DNA of 64,000 nucleotides from Sporosarcina koreensis (lineage in GTDB: Bacteria; Bacillota; Bacilli; Bacillales_A; Planococcaceae), in the NCBI RefSeq assembly GCF_000826145.2, contig NZ_LN651335.1, positions 124,001 through 188,000 on the forward strand, given 5' to 3'. Every line of letters starts with the position of its first letter. Within the stretch, counting starts at the first letter, position 1. The notes beneath the pieces are model-generated. The model was not told where the DNA came from. It worked only from the letters and a program-made list of their open reading frames with translations, and made no database searches. The position numbers were made by a program, and so were the translations under genes. Below, in pieces: positions 35,916 to 44,751 of this stretch.

Positions 35916-35949
35916 AAAAAGCGGAACCGGGACGCGGTTCCGCTTTTTC
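35914..35949. terminator. Bidirectional terminator after ptsI
   Basis: AAAAAAGCGGAACC and GGTTCCGCTTTTT around a GGGACGC loop. Serves ptsI and the convergent YusW gene. Confidence 0.9.
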
Positions 35950-35954
35950 GTATG

Positions 35955-36545
35955 TCATTTTTTATCTTCAAAGGTGAGTTTCTTGCCGTCCGGCATTGTG
36001 ATCTCCATGTCGAACTTCACATAATCATCTTTCAGACCGAATGCGTCCAACGCCTGCTGGATGGCGTCTTCTTTCGACGTCGTTTCAGTGATGGTGAGTT
36101 CTTTCAGTTTTGGATAGATTTCATCGAACGCTTCCTGTCCGTTCAGGTTCTGATTGGACAGTTCATCTTCTACTTTTGCTTCGACGACACCATTGTCCTG
36201 CTCGATTTCGATTTCATATTCCTGGTCCTTGCCGTAGTCGACTTCCAGTTCGAATTCATCATACGCGAGCTGGTCCATCTTTTCCTTCATATCGTCCTGG
36301 CCGTCGGCTGCTGTGTCCGATGAATCGGATGTGCCGCTTGTATCCGTCTCTGTACCCGTACTGCCGTCTTCACTGTCCGTACCGGCATCGTCCATTCCGG
36401 TATCCGTGTCATTGACGGAGCCCGGTTCCGTGGCCGTGTCCTCCGTACCGGTTGTATCTGTCGCTTTGTCGTCGTCCGTGCTGCCGCAAGCCCCGAGTAG
36501 CAGGCTCAGCGCAAGGACGCTGCCTGCCGCTGCTGTTGGTTTCAT
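35955..36545 (-). CDS. YusW-like lipoprotein
   Basis: 196 aa. Signal peptide with lipobox LLGAC at residues about 16-20, then a 60-residue low-complexity Asp/Thr/Ser/Gly linker, then a YusW domain (about 90-196). The domain has FELEVDYGKDQEYEIEI, VEDEL, and a C-terminal KEDAIQQALDAFGLKDDYVKFDMEI. Lipid-anchored on the outer face of the membrane. The function of YusW proteins is unknown; the fold resembles PepSY-like small domains, which is only an impression. Confidence 0.85.
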   Translation of the reverse strand: MKPTAAAGSVLALSLLLGACGSTDDDKATDTTGTEDTATEPGSVNDTDTGMDDAGTDSEDGSTGTETDTSGTSDSSDTAADGQDDMKEKMDQLAYDEFELEVDYGKDQEYEIEIEQDNGVVEAKVEDELSNQNLNGQEAFDEIYPKLKELTITETTSKEDAIQQALDAFGLKDDYVKFDMEITMPDGKKLTFEDKK

Positions 36546-36659
36546 GATGCAGTCCTCCTGTCTGAGTTCATTACAACCAGTGTTCCCGGTTCCATCGGTA
36601 CCAAACAGAAAGAAGATGCGCTATACTTGGAAAATAGCGAAAACGGAAGGAAGGATCTT

Positions 36660-38039
36660 ATGATAACTGCAATTGAACAGCTGACAGAGGACCTGTCAAA
36701 ATTCCTGGAGCCCGATCAGATCACGGTGAACGAAACGGTCCGCGACCTGCATAGCAAGGACGAATCCTACCATACGCCGAGCCTGCCGGATATGGTCGTC
36801 TTTCCGAGGTCGACCGAGGAGGTGAGCCGGATCGTCAAAACGGCGGCTGCACACAAGATGCCGGTCATCCCGTTCGGCGTCGGCTCGAGTCTCGAAGGCC
36901 ACGTGATCCCGTATGACAGCGGCATCACGATAGACTTCACGGAGATGGATAAAATCCTCGACATCCGTCCGGCGGATATGCTTGTTACGGTCCAGCCGGG
37001 CGTCACGCGCACTGCGCTTAACAAAGAACTGAAGAAGCATGGCCTGTTCTTCTCGGTCGATCCGGGAGCGGACGCCACGCTCGGCGGCATGGCCGCAACG
37101 AATGCGAGCGGCACGACGTCCGTCAAATACGGCGTCATGCGAGATCAGGTCCGGGATATGGAAGTGGTGCTGGCGGACGGAACGATCATCCATACGGGCA
37201 ATATGGCGGCGAAGTCGTCGTCCGGCTATCATCTGAACGGCCTGTTCGTCGGCTCGGAAGGCACACTTGGCTGCTTCACGGAACTGACGCTGCGTGTGTT
37301 CGGTATCCCTGAGGTGACGGTTGCCGCCCGCGCCGTCTTTGACTCGGTCACCAATGCAATCGAAGCCGTACCTGCGATTCTGCAGGCCGGTATCCCGATC
37401 GCCCGGGTGGAGCTCGTCGACACGGAATCGATTCGCCAGGTGAACGCCTACAGCGAAACGGATTACGCCGAGCAGCCGACGCTGTTCCTGGAATTCCACG
37501 GCAACGAGGCCGGCCTCGCCCAGGATGTTGCGTTCACGGAAGAGATCGTCAACGACTTCGGCTGTAAAGAGATCCTGTTCGAAAAGGAGACCGCGAGCCG
37601 CAACCAGCTGTGGGAAGCGCGCCACAATGCGGCGTACGCCTACACGCACGGCTTCCCGCGCAAACAGATGATGCTGACGGATGTCTGTGTCCCGATTTCG
37701 GAACTCGCAGAGGCGGTCGTCTTCGCCCGGGAAGAGCTCGACCGGCTGCGGCTCGAAGGCGGCATCGTCGGCCACGTCGGCGACGGCAACTTCCACGTCC
37801 TGCTCATGATCGACCATTCCGATGAGGATGAACTGCAGCGGGCCAATGACTACAACGAAACCATCGTCCGCCGCGCCCTCGCCTGCGGCGGCACGTGCAC
37901 CGGCGAGCACGGCGTCGGCGTCGGCAAACAGAAATACCAGCGTGAGGAACACGGTGCCGCCTACGACGTCATGCTGAAGATCAAGCAGGCGCTCGACCCG
38001 GAGAACTTGCTGAACCCAGGAAAACTGATTATAGAATGA
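36660..38039 (+). CDS. glcD: FAD-linked oxidase, glycolate/D-lactate dehydrogenase GlcD-like
   Basis: 459 aa from ATG 36660 (GGAAGGAAGG before it). Vanillyl-alcohol-oxidase type FAD domain: VIPFGVGSSLEGHVIPY, LTVQPGVTRTALN-like text (MLVTVQPGVTRTAL), GADATLGGMAATNASGTTSVKYG and FVGSEGTLG. The C-terminal cap has GIVGHVGDGNFHVLL and ACGGTCTGEHGVGVGKQKY, as in GlcD and D-lactate dehydrogenases. It oxidises a 2-hydroxy acid, passing electrons onward. No glcE/glcF is adjacent, so it acts alone or with distant partners. Confidence 0.9.
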   Translation: MITAIEQLTEDLSKFLEPDQITVNETVRDLHSKDESYHTPSLPDMVVFPRSTEEVSRIVKTAAAHKMPVIPFGVGSSLEGHVIPYDSGITIDFTEMDKILDIRPADMLVTVQPGVTRTALNKELKKHGLFFSVDPGADATLGGMAATNASGTTSVKYGVMRDQVRDMEVVLADGTIIHTGNMAAKSSSGYHLNGLFVGSEGTLGCFTELTLRVFGIPEVTVAARAVFDSVTNAIEAVPAILQAGIPIARVELVDTESIRQVNAYSETDYAEQPTLFLEFHGNEAGLAQDVAFTEEIVNDFGCKEILFEKETASRNQLWEARHNAAYAYTHGFPRKQMMLTDVCVPISELAEAVVFAREELDRLRLEGGIVGHVGDGNFHVLLMIDHSDEDELQRANDYNETIVRRALACGGTCTGEHGVGVGKQKYQREEHGAAYDVMLKIKQALDPENLLNPGKLIIE

Positions 38040-38044
38040 CGCAA

Positions 38045-38077
38045 GCGAGCTGCCGGCCGGGCAGCTCGTTTTTTTGA
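38045..38077 (+). terminator. Terminator of the GlcD-like gene
   Basis: CGAGCTGCC and GGCAGCTCG around GGCCG, followed by TTTTTTT. Confidence 0.9.
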
Positions 38078-38092
38078 TTGAAGAGGGCACAT

Positions 38093-38559
38093 GACTGTTG
38101 GTGGTACAACTGCGACTCGTGTATGGAATTGTGTGCGAGTCGAAGATGCAGCCGTTTTAATTGCACGAAGCCCAGGGAACCGGCAGCATCATGCGAAAAG
38201 GGCCGCCTTACTTGCACGAAGCCCAGCAAGCCGGTGCCTTCATTGTAAAAAGAGCCGTCTTAATTGCACGAAGCCCAGCAAACCGGTGCCTTCATGTAAA
38301 AAGAGCTGTCTTACTTGCACGAAGTCCGGCCAACCGACACACCATGCAAAAAGCCAGGCCCTGCATCGCCAGACCACCATGCCGAATCTCTCATGCCGCT
38401 CCCGCCAAATCAGTTCCTGGCTTGTCGGCGCCGCCGGGACGGCGCATTCTTATTAAACCACTTCAGGCTGATTCCATTTTGCCCGCGCCCGGCGCCCGGC
38501 GTTTACCCAGCCGTTCCCAGGGAAAGGATATAGCAAAAAGGAAATGGAGCGGATCATAC
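38093..38559. other. Noncoding gap before the P450 gene
   Basis: A 7-bp hairpin CGACTCG/CGAGTCG (38113-38119 with 38136-38142, 16-nt loop) comes first, then array E (38161-38357). Next comes a stretch with a GC-rich hairpin GGCGCC...GGCGC around 38426-38447 and no evident gene. The open frame running from 38161 into the P450 gene is chance extension through the repeats. Confidence 0.55.
38161..38357. repeat. Array E: four copies of a 51-52 bp repeat
   Basis: Units begin TTGCACGAAG at 38161, 38212, 38264 and 38315 (steps 51, 52, 51). The unit reads TTGCACGAAGCCCAGCAA, then CCGGTGCCTTCATG, then AAAAAGAGCCGTCTTA. The fourth copy is degenerate and truncated, and a remnant end piece (GCAGCCGTTTTAA) precedes the first. 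The period is near five helical turns. No terminal inverted repeats or target duplications were seen. Confidence 0.88.
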
Positions 38560-39807
38560 ATGTCACCGATACCGAAAGAGGAAGGGATCGACCATACACT
38601 CGGCCTGATGAAGGAAGGCTATGACTACATCCCGAAGCGGAGCCGGGAGTTTGGCTCTCCGATCTTTGAAACGCGGCTGCTCGGGGAGCGTGTCATTTGT
38701 CTGACGGGGGAAGAGGCGGGCCGGATTTTCTATGATAATGATAAATTCATCCGTCATGGGGCGGCACCGAAGCATGCCCAGAAAACACTGCTCGGCGAAA
38801 ACGGGGTGCAGACGCTGGACGGGGAAGTGCACCACCATCGGAAAGCGATGTTTATGGAACTTATGAATCCCGATCATACCCGCCAGCTCGGGAAGCTGAC
38901 GGCGGACGAATGGGAGCGGAAACTCGATCAGTGGGGCAGCGGTGCGGACATCAACCTATATGAAACGGCCCAGGAGGTGCTCACCCGCGCTGCCGTCCGC
39001 TGGGCCGGCGTCCCGCTGTCCGAAGACGACGTCCAGAAGCGGACAGGCCAGATCGTCCAGCTGTTCGAATCGCCGACCTCCGTCGGTGTCCAGTATATCC
39101 GCGGCACCCGGGCGCGCAGTGATCTCGAAGACTGGATCGGGGGTCTCGTCGAGGACGTGCGCGCTGACCGGCTGCAGCCGCCGGCCGGCACAGCATTGCT
39201 GACATTCTCCCAGCATAAGGATCTGGACGGCAATCTGCTCGATGCCCGCACAGCTGCAGTGGAAGTGCTGAACATCGTCCGGCCGATCGTTGCCGTTTCC
39301 ATCTATATTGCATTCACAGCGCATGCGCTCCTTACGCATCCGGAGGAACGCGCCAAACTGAAGGGCAGCAAAGAGGAACCAATCGAACACTTCGTGCAGG
39401 AAGTCCGCAGGCTGTACCCGTTCTTCCCGTTCAATGCGGCGCGCGTCAAGGCCGAGTTCAGCTGGAACGGGGAAACTTTCGAGGAAGGCACGCTGGTCAT
39501 CTTCGATTTCTACGGAACGAACCACGAAGAAGCGAACTGGCCGGATCCGGACCGGTTCCGTCCCGGACGGTTTGCCGCAGATACTGTCACGCCTTTCAAT
39601 TTCGTTCCCCAAGGAGGCGGCGATCACGCGACCGGCCACCGCTGTCCGGGCGAGTGGGCGACTGTCGAAGTGATGAAAGTGACGCTCGATTACTTGGCGA
39701 ACAAGATGGAGTATGACGTCCCGGATCAGGAGCTCAGCTACAGCATGTCGAGCATTCCATCGATTCCGCAGAGTGAAATCATCCTCAACGGGGTTCATCG
39801 CCGCTGA
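38560..39807 (+). CDS. Fatty-acid hydroxylating cytochrome P450 peroxygenase (CYP152)
   Basis: 415 aa from ATG 38560, close to the 417 aa of B. subtilis CYP152A1 (YbdT). These enzymes use hydrogen peroxide directly to hydroxylate or decarboxylate long-chain fatty acids at the alpha or beta carbon. The diagnostic Arg-Pro pair (NIVRPIVAVS, Arg241-Pro242) replaces the usual acid-alcohol pair, and the heme-ligand Cys362 lies in GHRCPGEW. KxxFVQEVRRLYPF (ExxR helix) is also present. It is not in an operon with a redox partner, as expected. The apparent in-frame extension upstream to 38161 is repeat DNA, not protein. Confidence 0.93.
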   Translation: MSPIPKEEGIDHTLGLMKEGYDYIPKRSREFGSPIFETRLLGERVICLTGEEAGRIFYDNDKFIRHGAAPKHAQKTLLGENGVQTLDGEVHHHRKAMFMELMNPDHTRQLGKLTADEWERKLDQWGSGADINLYETAQEVLTRAAVRWAGVPLSEDDVQKRTGQIVQLFESPTSVGVQYIRGTRARSDLEDWIGGLVEDVRADRLQPPAGTALLTFSQHKDLDGNLLDARTAAVEVLNIVRPIVAVSIYIAFTAHALLTHPEERAKLKGSKEEPIEHFVQEVRRLYPFFPFNAARVKAEFSWNGETFEEGTLVIFDFYGTNHEEANWPDPDRFRPGRFAADTVTPFNFVPQGGGDHATGHRCPGEWATVEVMKVTLDYLANKMEYDVPDQELSYSMSSIPSIPQSEIILNGVHRR

Positions 39808-39812
39808 TTAAG

Positions 39813-39859
39813 GAAAACTGTCCAGGAAGCACCAGTACGGTCTTCCCCGGACAGTTTTT
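39813..39859. terminator. Bidirectional terminator between P450 and LysR genes
   Basis: AAAACTGTCC and GGACAGTTTT with inner GGAAG/CTTCC pairs. Confidence 0.82.
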
Positions 39860-39865
39860 GGTTTT

Positions 39866-40774
39866 TCAGCCCCGCTGCCCGAACGACGTCAGATCATCCG
39901 CAGACTGCAGCAGATCCAGGAACACTTGCAGCGCTTTCGTTCGGTACGTCGAGTTGGTCACGACGGAAAACTGGCGGATATGGGGCAGCCCGGGTGCCTG
40001 TATCACTGCGAGATCTCCATGCGCCAGCTCTTTTTGCACAGCCCATTCCGACAGAAGGCTGATGCCGAGTCCCGCTCCGACAGCTTCCTTGATGGGCTGG
40101 GTGCTGCTGAACTGAATTGTCCGGTCTGGCGTGATGCTCTTATCGCTGAAAACGGTCTCTGCCGCCTCCCGTGTGCCGGAACCGCGTTCCCGCATGATCC
40201 ACGTCTGCTCCGCAAGCGACTCCCAGCTGACCGGCTGGGCGGAATCCAGGAGCGGGTGCCCGGGCGACGCTGCCAGCACCATATGATCTTCCGCAAGCGG
40301 CAGTACGGCGAGCTGCCGGTTTTCCTTGAAACGGCCTTCCACGATGCCCGCGTCGAGCTGCTGGGCGACAATCAGATCGGCGATTTCGGCCGTATTCCCG
40401 ATGGTGACATCCGGCTGGATGCGCGGATAGTCCGCCAGCAGCCGGGCCAGTATATGGGGAAGGACATATTCGCCGAACGTATAACTCGCCCCGATCGACA
40501 AAGGCCCACCCGCCTCGTTCGACAGATCATCGACGAGCCGGTGCATGCGTCCGTACAACCCGACGATGTCCTTTGCGTGGTCGTACACGATTTCACCCGC
40601 TTTTGTGAGTCGCACATACTTGTTCGTCCGCTCCAGCAGGCGGGCGCCCATCGTGTCTTCCAGTGCCCGGATGTACTGGCTGACGGCCGGCTGTGTCATG
40701 TGCAGATCCTCCGCGGCACGTGAAAAATTCCTGCGCTCCGCCGCTGTCACGAATACAAGCAGACTCTGGTCCAT
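39866..40774 (-). CDS. LysR-family regulator (CysL/YwfK-like)
   Basis: 302 aa from ATG 40774, 7 bp after AGGAGGTG; GTG 40780 is an alternative. N-terminal HTH RAAEDLHMTQPAVSQYIRALE at about residues 18-38, then an effector domain split into two lobes. Divergent from the YeiH exporter gene with about 106 bp between, the usual LysR arrangement, so it probably controls that gene and itself. Relatives regulate sulphur assimilation or sulphite/sulphate export. The inducer is unknown. Confidence 0.88.
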   Translation of the reverse strand: MDQSLLVFVTAAERRNFSRAAEDLHMTQPAVSQYIRALEDTMGARLLERTNKYVRLTKAGEIVYDHAKDIVGLYGRMHRLVDDLSNEAGGPLSIGASYTFGEYVLPHILARLLADYPRIQPDVTIGNTAEIADLIVAQQLDAGIVEGRFKENRQLAVLPLAEDHMVLAASPGHPLLDSAQPVSWESLAEQTWIMRERGSGTREAAETVFSDKSITPDRTIQFSSTQPIKEAVGAGLGISLLSEWAVQKELAHGDLAVIQAPGLPHIRQFSVVTNSTYRTKALQVFLDLLQSADDLTSFGQRG

Positions 40775-40792
40775 ATCCACTCACCTCCTATG

Positions 40793-40859
40793 ATAATGAA
40801 ACACTTATGGCAACCATTATAAATTATTATTTTTCTTATGGAAACTCTGAGCGTATACT
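40793..40859 (+). promoter_or_regulatory. LysR-yeiH intergenic control region
   Basis: ATAATG (40793-40798) and CATTAT (40815-40820) form a spaced inverted repeat around a second small palindrome, ATGG-CAA-CCAT (40807-40817), a plausible LysR site. TATACT (40854-40859) is a good -10 for the exporter gene with only a poor -35 (TTTTCT, 17 bp), as expected if an activator is needed. Confidence 0.5.
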
Positions 40860-40880
40860 GGAAATCAGGAGGTGTTCTGC

Positions 40881-41912
40881 ATGAATACACAAACTGCATC
40901 CCCTTCACCGAAACAGCCGTCAGCTGCGACAGCCTGGTTCGGCGGAGTGGCGTTCACATTTTTCATCGCACTATTAGGATTCCTGCTTGCCATGCTTCCA
41001 GGTTTCAGCCAGATCGGCCAGATGGCATGCGCAATTATCATCGCGGTCATCTACCGCCAGTTCTTCGGCTATCCGGAAGCTATCCGGCCGGGGATTGCCT
41101 TTTCTTCCAAGCGCCTGCTCAGGACAGCGATCATCCTGTACGGATTAAAACTGAACATCGATGTCGTCTTGAAAGACGGCCTCGGCCTGCTGGTCCGGGA
41201 CGTCGGCGTCATCATCTTCGCCATCTTCATGACACTGTGGCTTGCGAAGCTGTTCAAAGCCGACAAGAATATCTCACTGCTGCTCGGCGTCGGCACGGGT
41301 GTCTGCGGAGCCGCTGCCATTGCGGCCGTCGCACCGATCGTCAAATCCAAGGACGAAGATACGGCAATCGGCGTAGGGATCATTGCGCTCATGGGTACTG
41401 TGTTTGCCATCGGGTATACGATCCTCCGCCCAATCCTGCCGTTCGACTCCATGATCCAGTACGGCATGTGGTCCGGCATCAGCCTGCATGAAGTGGCGCA
41501 CGTCGCCCTCGCAGGGGCGCCCGCCGGGGAAGACGGCCTGGCGATCGCACTGCTTGCGAAACTGGGCCGTGTCTTCCTTCTCGTTCCGCTCTGTTTTATC
41601 TTCATTGCAATCATGAAGCGGAAAAACAAAGGATCCGAAGAGGGCGATGCGAAAATCGAGTTCCCGTGGTTCCTCGTCGGGTTCATCCTGCTCAGCGTCC
41701 TTGGCACGTACGTATTCGGTCCGGTCATCCCGGTATCCGATGGTGTCTATGATGCACTCGGCGTCCTGACATCCTGGCTGCTGACAGCCGCCATGGTCGG
41801 CCTGGGCCTGAATGTCAGCTTACGCGACCTGCGTAAGCGGGCACTCCGTCCGCTGGCTGCGATGGCTGTGACATCGGTCCTGCTGTCGGTCATTGCCTAT
41901 TTCGTTGTATAA
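40881..41912 (+). CDS. YeiH-family putative sulphate/anion exporter (UPF0324)
   Basis: 343 aa. ATG 40881 is preceded by AGGAGGTG at 40867-40874; the GTG at 40872 lies inside that site. About ten hydrophobic helices with family marks: RPGIAFSSKRLLRTAIILYGLKL, GVGTGVCGAAAIAAVAPI, SGISLHEVAHVALAG and MVGLGLNV. Members are annotated as putative sulphate exporters, without strong biochemical proof. Divergent LysR neighbour supports regulated expression. A terminator follows. Confidence 0.9.
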   Translation: MNTQTASPSPKQPSAATAWFGGVAFTFFIALLGFLLAMLPGFSQIGQMACAIIIAVIYRQFFGYPEAIRPGIAFSSKRLLRTAIILYGLKLNIDVVLKDGLGLLVRDVGVIIFAIFMTLWLAKLFKADKNISLLLGVGTGVCGAAAIAAVAPIVKSKDEDTAIGVGIIALMGTVFAIGYTILRPILPFDSMIQYGMWSGISLHEVAHVALAGAPAGEDGLAIALLAKLGRVFLLVPLCFIFIAIMKRKNKGSEEGDAKIEFPWFLVGFILLSVLGTYVFGPVIPVSDGVYDALGVLTSWLLTAAMVGLGLNVSLRDLRKRALRPLAAMAVTSVLLSVIAYFVV

Positions 41913-41916
41913 CGGA

Positions 41917-41957
41917 AACACGCTCAAGGGAATCCGATTTCCCTGAGCGTGTTTTTT
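41917..41957 (+). terminator. Terminator of the YeiH gene
   Basis: ACACGCTCAAGGGAA and TTTCCCTGAGCGTGT, then TTTTTT. Confidence 0.88.
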
Positions 41958-42016
41958 CAATTTACACGGACATATGCCCCGCAGGCGGTAGGTACCCGCA
42001 TCCCAATGACTACCCG

Positions 42017-43687
42017 CTACATTCTCCCTGATTTAAATATGGAGTACAGCAGGAACAAAAACATGAGAAACGCGACGATGGCACCGATTTCGATGACAGG
42101 AAGGTTCAGCAGGATATTGTTCTGCCCGGCGATTGCCGATCCGATGATCAGTCCGGTCATCAGGATGCTGAAAGCGAGCAGGATGACGCTGAAGGCGAGC
42201 CGGTTGCTGATGATATCCAGACGCCGCAGGATGAACCCTGCCTGCCGGAGATTGATATCCAGCTTGAGTTTGCCTTTCTTCAGAGCCGTGCTGATGTCCT
42301 TGAAGTCCTTCGGGATGTTTGCAATGATCTCTGCATTTTCACTCAAGCTCTCCCAAGCGTTCTTCAGCACTGCGGATGGGCTGTACCGTTCCCGGATGAG
42401 CTGTTTGCCGAACGGCTCGACACCGTCCATGATCCGCATATGGGGATCCAGTTTGGAGATCAGGCCTTCCACCGTCAGGATTGTTTTGCCGAGCACCGTA
42501 ATTTCACTCGGGATCCGGATCCGATGACGGTAGGCGACCTCGAACAGATCGACGAAGACGCCGCCGAGACTCACGTTTTCGAGCGGTACGTCATAATACT
42601 TCGTTTTCAGCAGGCCGAGATCTTTCTCGAGGCTGCGAAGATCGGTATCATCGTCCAGGATGCCCATCGCATCCAGTGCCTTGATGATCCCTTTCGTGTT
42701 TCCGCGTTCCAGTTCCATCACCAGTTTTGCAAACTGGAATTTCAAGTTATCGTCCAGGAATCCCATCATGCCGAAGTCGATGAACGACAGCGTATTGCCC
42801 GGCAGGAACAGGATGTTGCCGGGATGCGGGTCCCCATGGAAGAAACCGTGATCGAGCACTTGGCTGAACATTTCATGGACAAGGTTCCTGGCGAGGAGTC
42901 CGCGATCATATCCGAGCTCATCAAGACGCGCCAGATTGTCCGATTTCACCCCCTCGATCAGCTCCATCGTCAGCACACGGCCGCTCGAAGTGTCCCAATA
43001 GATTTTCGGTATATAGACGCCATCATTGCCTTCCGACTGCTTGGCGATCCGCTCGGCATTCCGGCCTTCGTGTTCATAATCGAGCTCATCGAGGAGGGTG
43101 TCGGCGAATTCGCTGATGATTTCCCTGATGCCGTACATTTTTCCCCACTCTGTATTGTTCTCGATAAGTCCTGCGATCTCTTTCAAAATCGACAAATCAG
43201 TATGTACTGTGTTCCGGATGCCCGGCCGCTGCACTTTGACCGCCACTTTCTGACCGTCATGCCGGAAGGCTTCATGGACCTGGCCGATCGAAGCGGTTGC
43301 CATCGGCACATCATTGAACGACTCGAAGGCATCGGTGAGAGGACAGTCCAGTTCATCCTCAACGATCTGCTTGACCTGTTCGAACGGGAACGGTTTGGCG
43401 TGGTCTTGCAGTTTCTCAAGTTCACGGGTGATTTCCGGCGGCACCAGATCCCTGCGGGTACTGGCGATCTGTCCGAGTTTGATGAAAGTCGGGCCGAGTT
43501 CCTGCAGGGTGCGGCTCAGTTTTTCGCCGATATGCTGCAGATTCGTATCGGACTGCTCGCCATCCGCAGCCCTGGATCTGCGTCGGTCAGTAAGGCCTAG
43601 ACGGAACAGGACATGGCTGAACCCATTCCGCAGGAACGCATTGATGATTTCCTGGAACCGGTATGTCTTTCGAATTGACAGCTTCAT
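42017..43687 (-). CDS. UbiB/AarF (ABC1/ADCK)-family atypical kinase
   Basis: 556 aa. Contains the family-specific KxGQ motif (FIKLGQIAS), the Ala-rich nucleotide loop ATASIGQVH, the catalytic HGDPHPGN and the metal-binding DFG (SFIDFGMMG). Two hydrophobic helices sit near the C-terminus (about 500-545). UbiB proteins have ATPase activity and support isoprenoid quinone synthesis in Gram-negatives. In menaquinone-only Firmicutes the job is unclear, perhaps lipid or isoprenoid handling. GGGAGGTG precedes ATG 43687. Confidence 0.9.
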   Translation of the reverse strand: MKLSIRKTYRFQEIINAFLRNGFSHVLFRLGLTDRRRSRAADGEQSDTNLQHIGEKLSRTLQELGPTFIKLGQIASTRRDLVPPEITRELEKLQDHAKPFPFEQVKQIVEDELDCPLTDAFESFNDVPMATASIGQVHEAFRHDGQKVAVKVQRPGIRNTVHTDLSILKEIAGLIENNTEWGKMYGIREIISEFADTLLDELDYEHEGRNAERIAKQSEGNDGVYIPKIYWDTSSGRVLTMELIEGVKSDNLARLDELGYDRGLLARNLVHEMFSQVLDHGFFHGDPHPGNILFLPGNTLSFIDFGMMGFLDDNLKFQFAKLVMELERGNTKGIIKALDAMGILDDDTDLRSLEKDLGLLKTKYYDVPLENVSLGGVFVDLFEVAYRHRIRIPSEITVLGKTILTVEGLISKLDPHMRIMDGVEPFGKQLIRERYSPSAVLKNAWESLSENAEIIANIPKDFKDISTALKKGKLKLDINLRQAGFILRRLDIISNRLAFSVILLAFSILMTGLIIGSAIAGQNNILLNLPVIEIGAIVAFLMFLFLLYSIFKSGRM

Positions 43688-43850
43688 CTCAACTGCACCT
43701 CCCCCTTAACTGTTTCCTATACCCATCCGGCGAGTATGGAAAACGATAGGCGGCCTGCTGGAGTCATTCGGGGCAGGACACCTGCAGAATTGCAAAAAAG
43801 CCATTCAGAAACCGGCGGAACCGGCATTCTGAACAGCTGCTTGTGCGTCA

Positions 43851-44480
43851 TCATTGTTTTTCAAGTCGTTCGATCTGCAGGATCCGGAAGCCTGCCTTTT
43901 CAAGTTTCGTCTGAAGTGCCCGGGTCTCTTCTTCCGTCTTTTCACCTTCAAGTGTCAGGACGACACGGCGTACCAGAACAGATCCGTTATCGAGCGTCAG
44001 CATGCCTTCGATATTCTCTCCGCGGAGCGTACGGGCCAGCTTTTCGATCATGCCCCTCGCTTCCGTGGAGGAAATCGTCAGATTGAGACCGCCGGTTTTG
44101 ACACCGAAAGCATCCTCGAATACGCCCTCGATCTGATTGTGTGTCAGGATGCCGACCAGTCTGCCATGATCGGTGACCGATATGAAGGGAAGCGCTTTGA
44201 TTTTCAGCAAAGCATCCAAGAACGAGGAGGTCTCTTCGATACAGTCATCCTTGTGCTTGACGATCGATTCAACAGTGGCGTTCTCATCACCGTTCTGTTC
44301 ATACAGGTACTCGATCAGGTGGATTTTGTAGATCATCCCTTTGTACGTATCCTGGGCATCCACCACTGGCACGGAACGGAAACCGCTCTTCCGTATTTTG
44401 TCCAGCGCCTCTTTTACAGTGTCTTTATCGTTCACAGTAGTTACATAGTTTCTTTCCACAAATAAGTCTCGTACACGCAT
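43851..44480 (-). CDS. CBS-pair protein with ACT-like C-terminus (AcuB-type)
   Basis: 209 aa from ATG 44480 (GGAGGG before it); the open frame upstream to 44639 is not used. Two CBS repeats (MRVRDLFVERNYVTTVNDKDTVKEAL and the repeat ending RLVGILTHNQIEGVF) are followed by about 75 residues with an alternating beta-alpha pattern like the ACT domain of AcuB. CBS pairs usually sense adenine nucleotides. No partner enzyme is fused or adjacent, so the target is unknown. Confidence 0.8.
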   Translation of the reverse strand: MRVRDLFVERNYVTTVNDKDTVKEALDKIRKSGFRSVPVVDAQDTYKGMIYKIHLIEYLYEQNGDENATVESIVKHKDDCIEETSSFLDALLKIKALPFISVTDHGRLVGILTHNQIEGVFEDAFGVKTGGLNLTISSTEARGMIEKLARTLRGENIEGMLTLDNGSVLVRRVVLTLEGEKTEEETRALQTKLEKAGFRILQIERLEKQ

Positions 44481-44530
44481 GCAGAATCCCTCCAATTGTT
44501 TTCGATCATTTCTTACTATTCGGTAAAGTA

Positions 44531-44560
44531 AGTATAAGTGAAACAGAATGCAGAGAGCAA
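44531..44560 (-). promoter_or_regulatory. Promoter of the CBS-ACT gene
   Basis: Minus strand TTGCTC (44560-44555), 18-bp spacer, TATACT (44536-44531), 50 bp before the start codon. Confidence 0.55.
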
Positions 44561-44751
44561 GGCTTATTTGAACGTGTTGTACAGCTCCATTGTATAGGAG
44601 ACAACGCGAAAAGTCCTGCCGGTTGTTCAACTGACACAAGATGTTTGGATTCTTCCCGATTTCCGTCCTGACTAATCATCGTGACGGGGTTGCCCGTTCC
44701 TCAAATGTGGGTAAACTAAATTATAAAGCTATCTGGAAGGGGGAACCCGCC

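Noticed and set aside
38161..38559. N-terminal extension of the P450
   Set aside because: The open frame runs through a 51-52 bp noncoding repeat; CYP152 proteins normally start at the equivalent of 38560.
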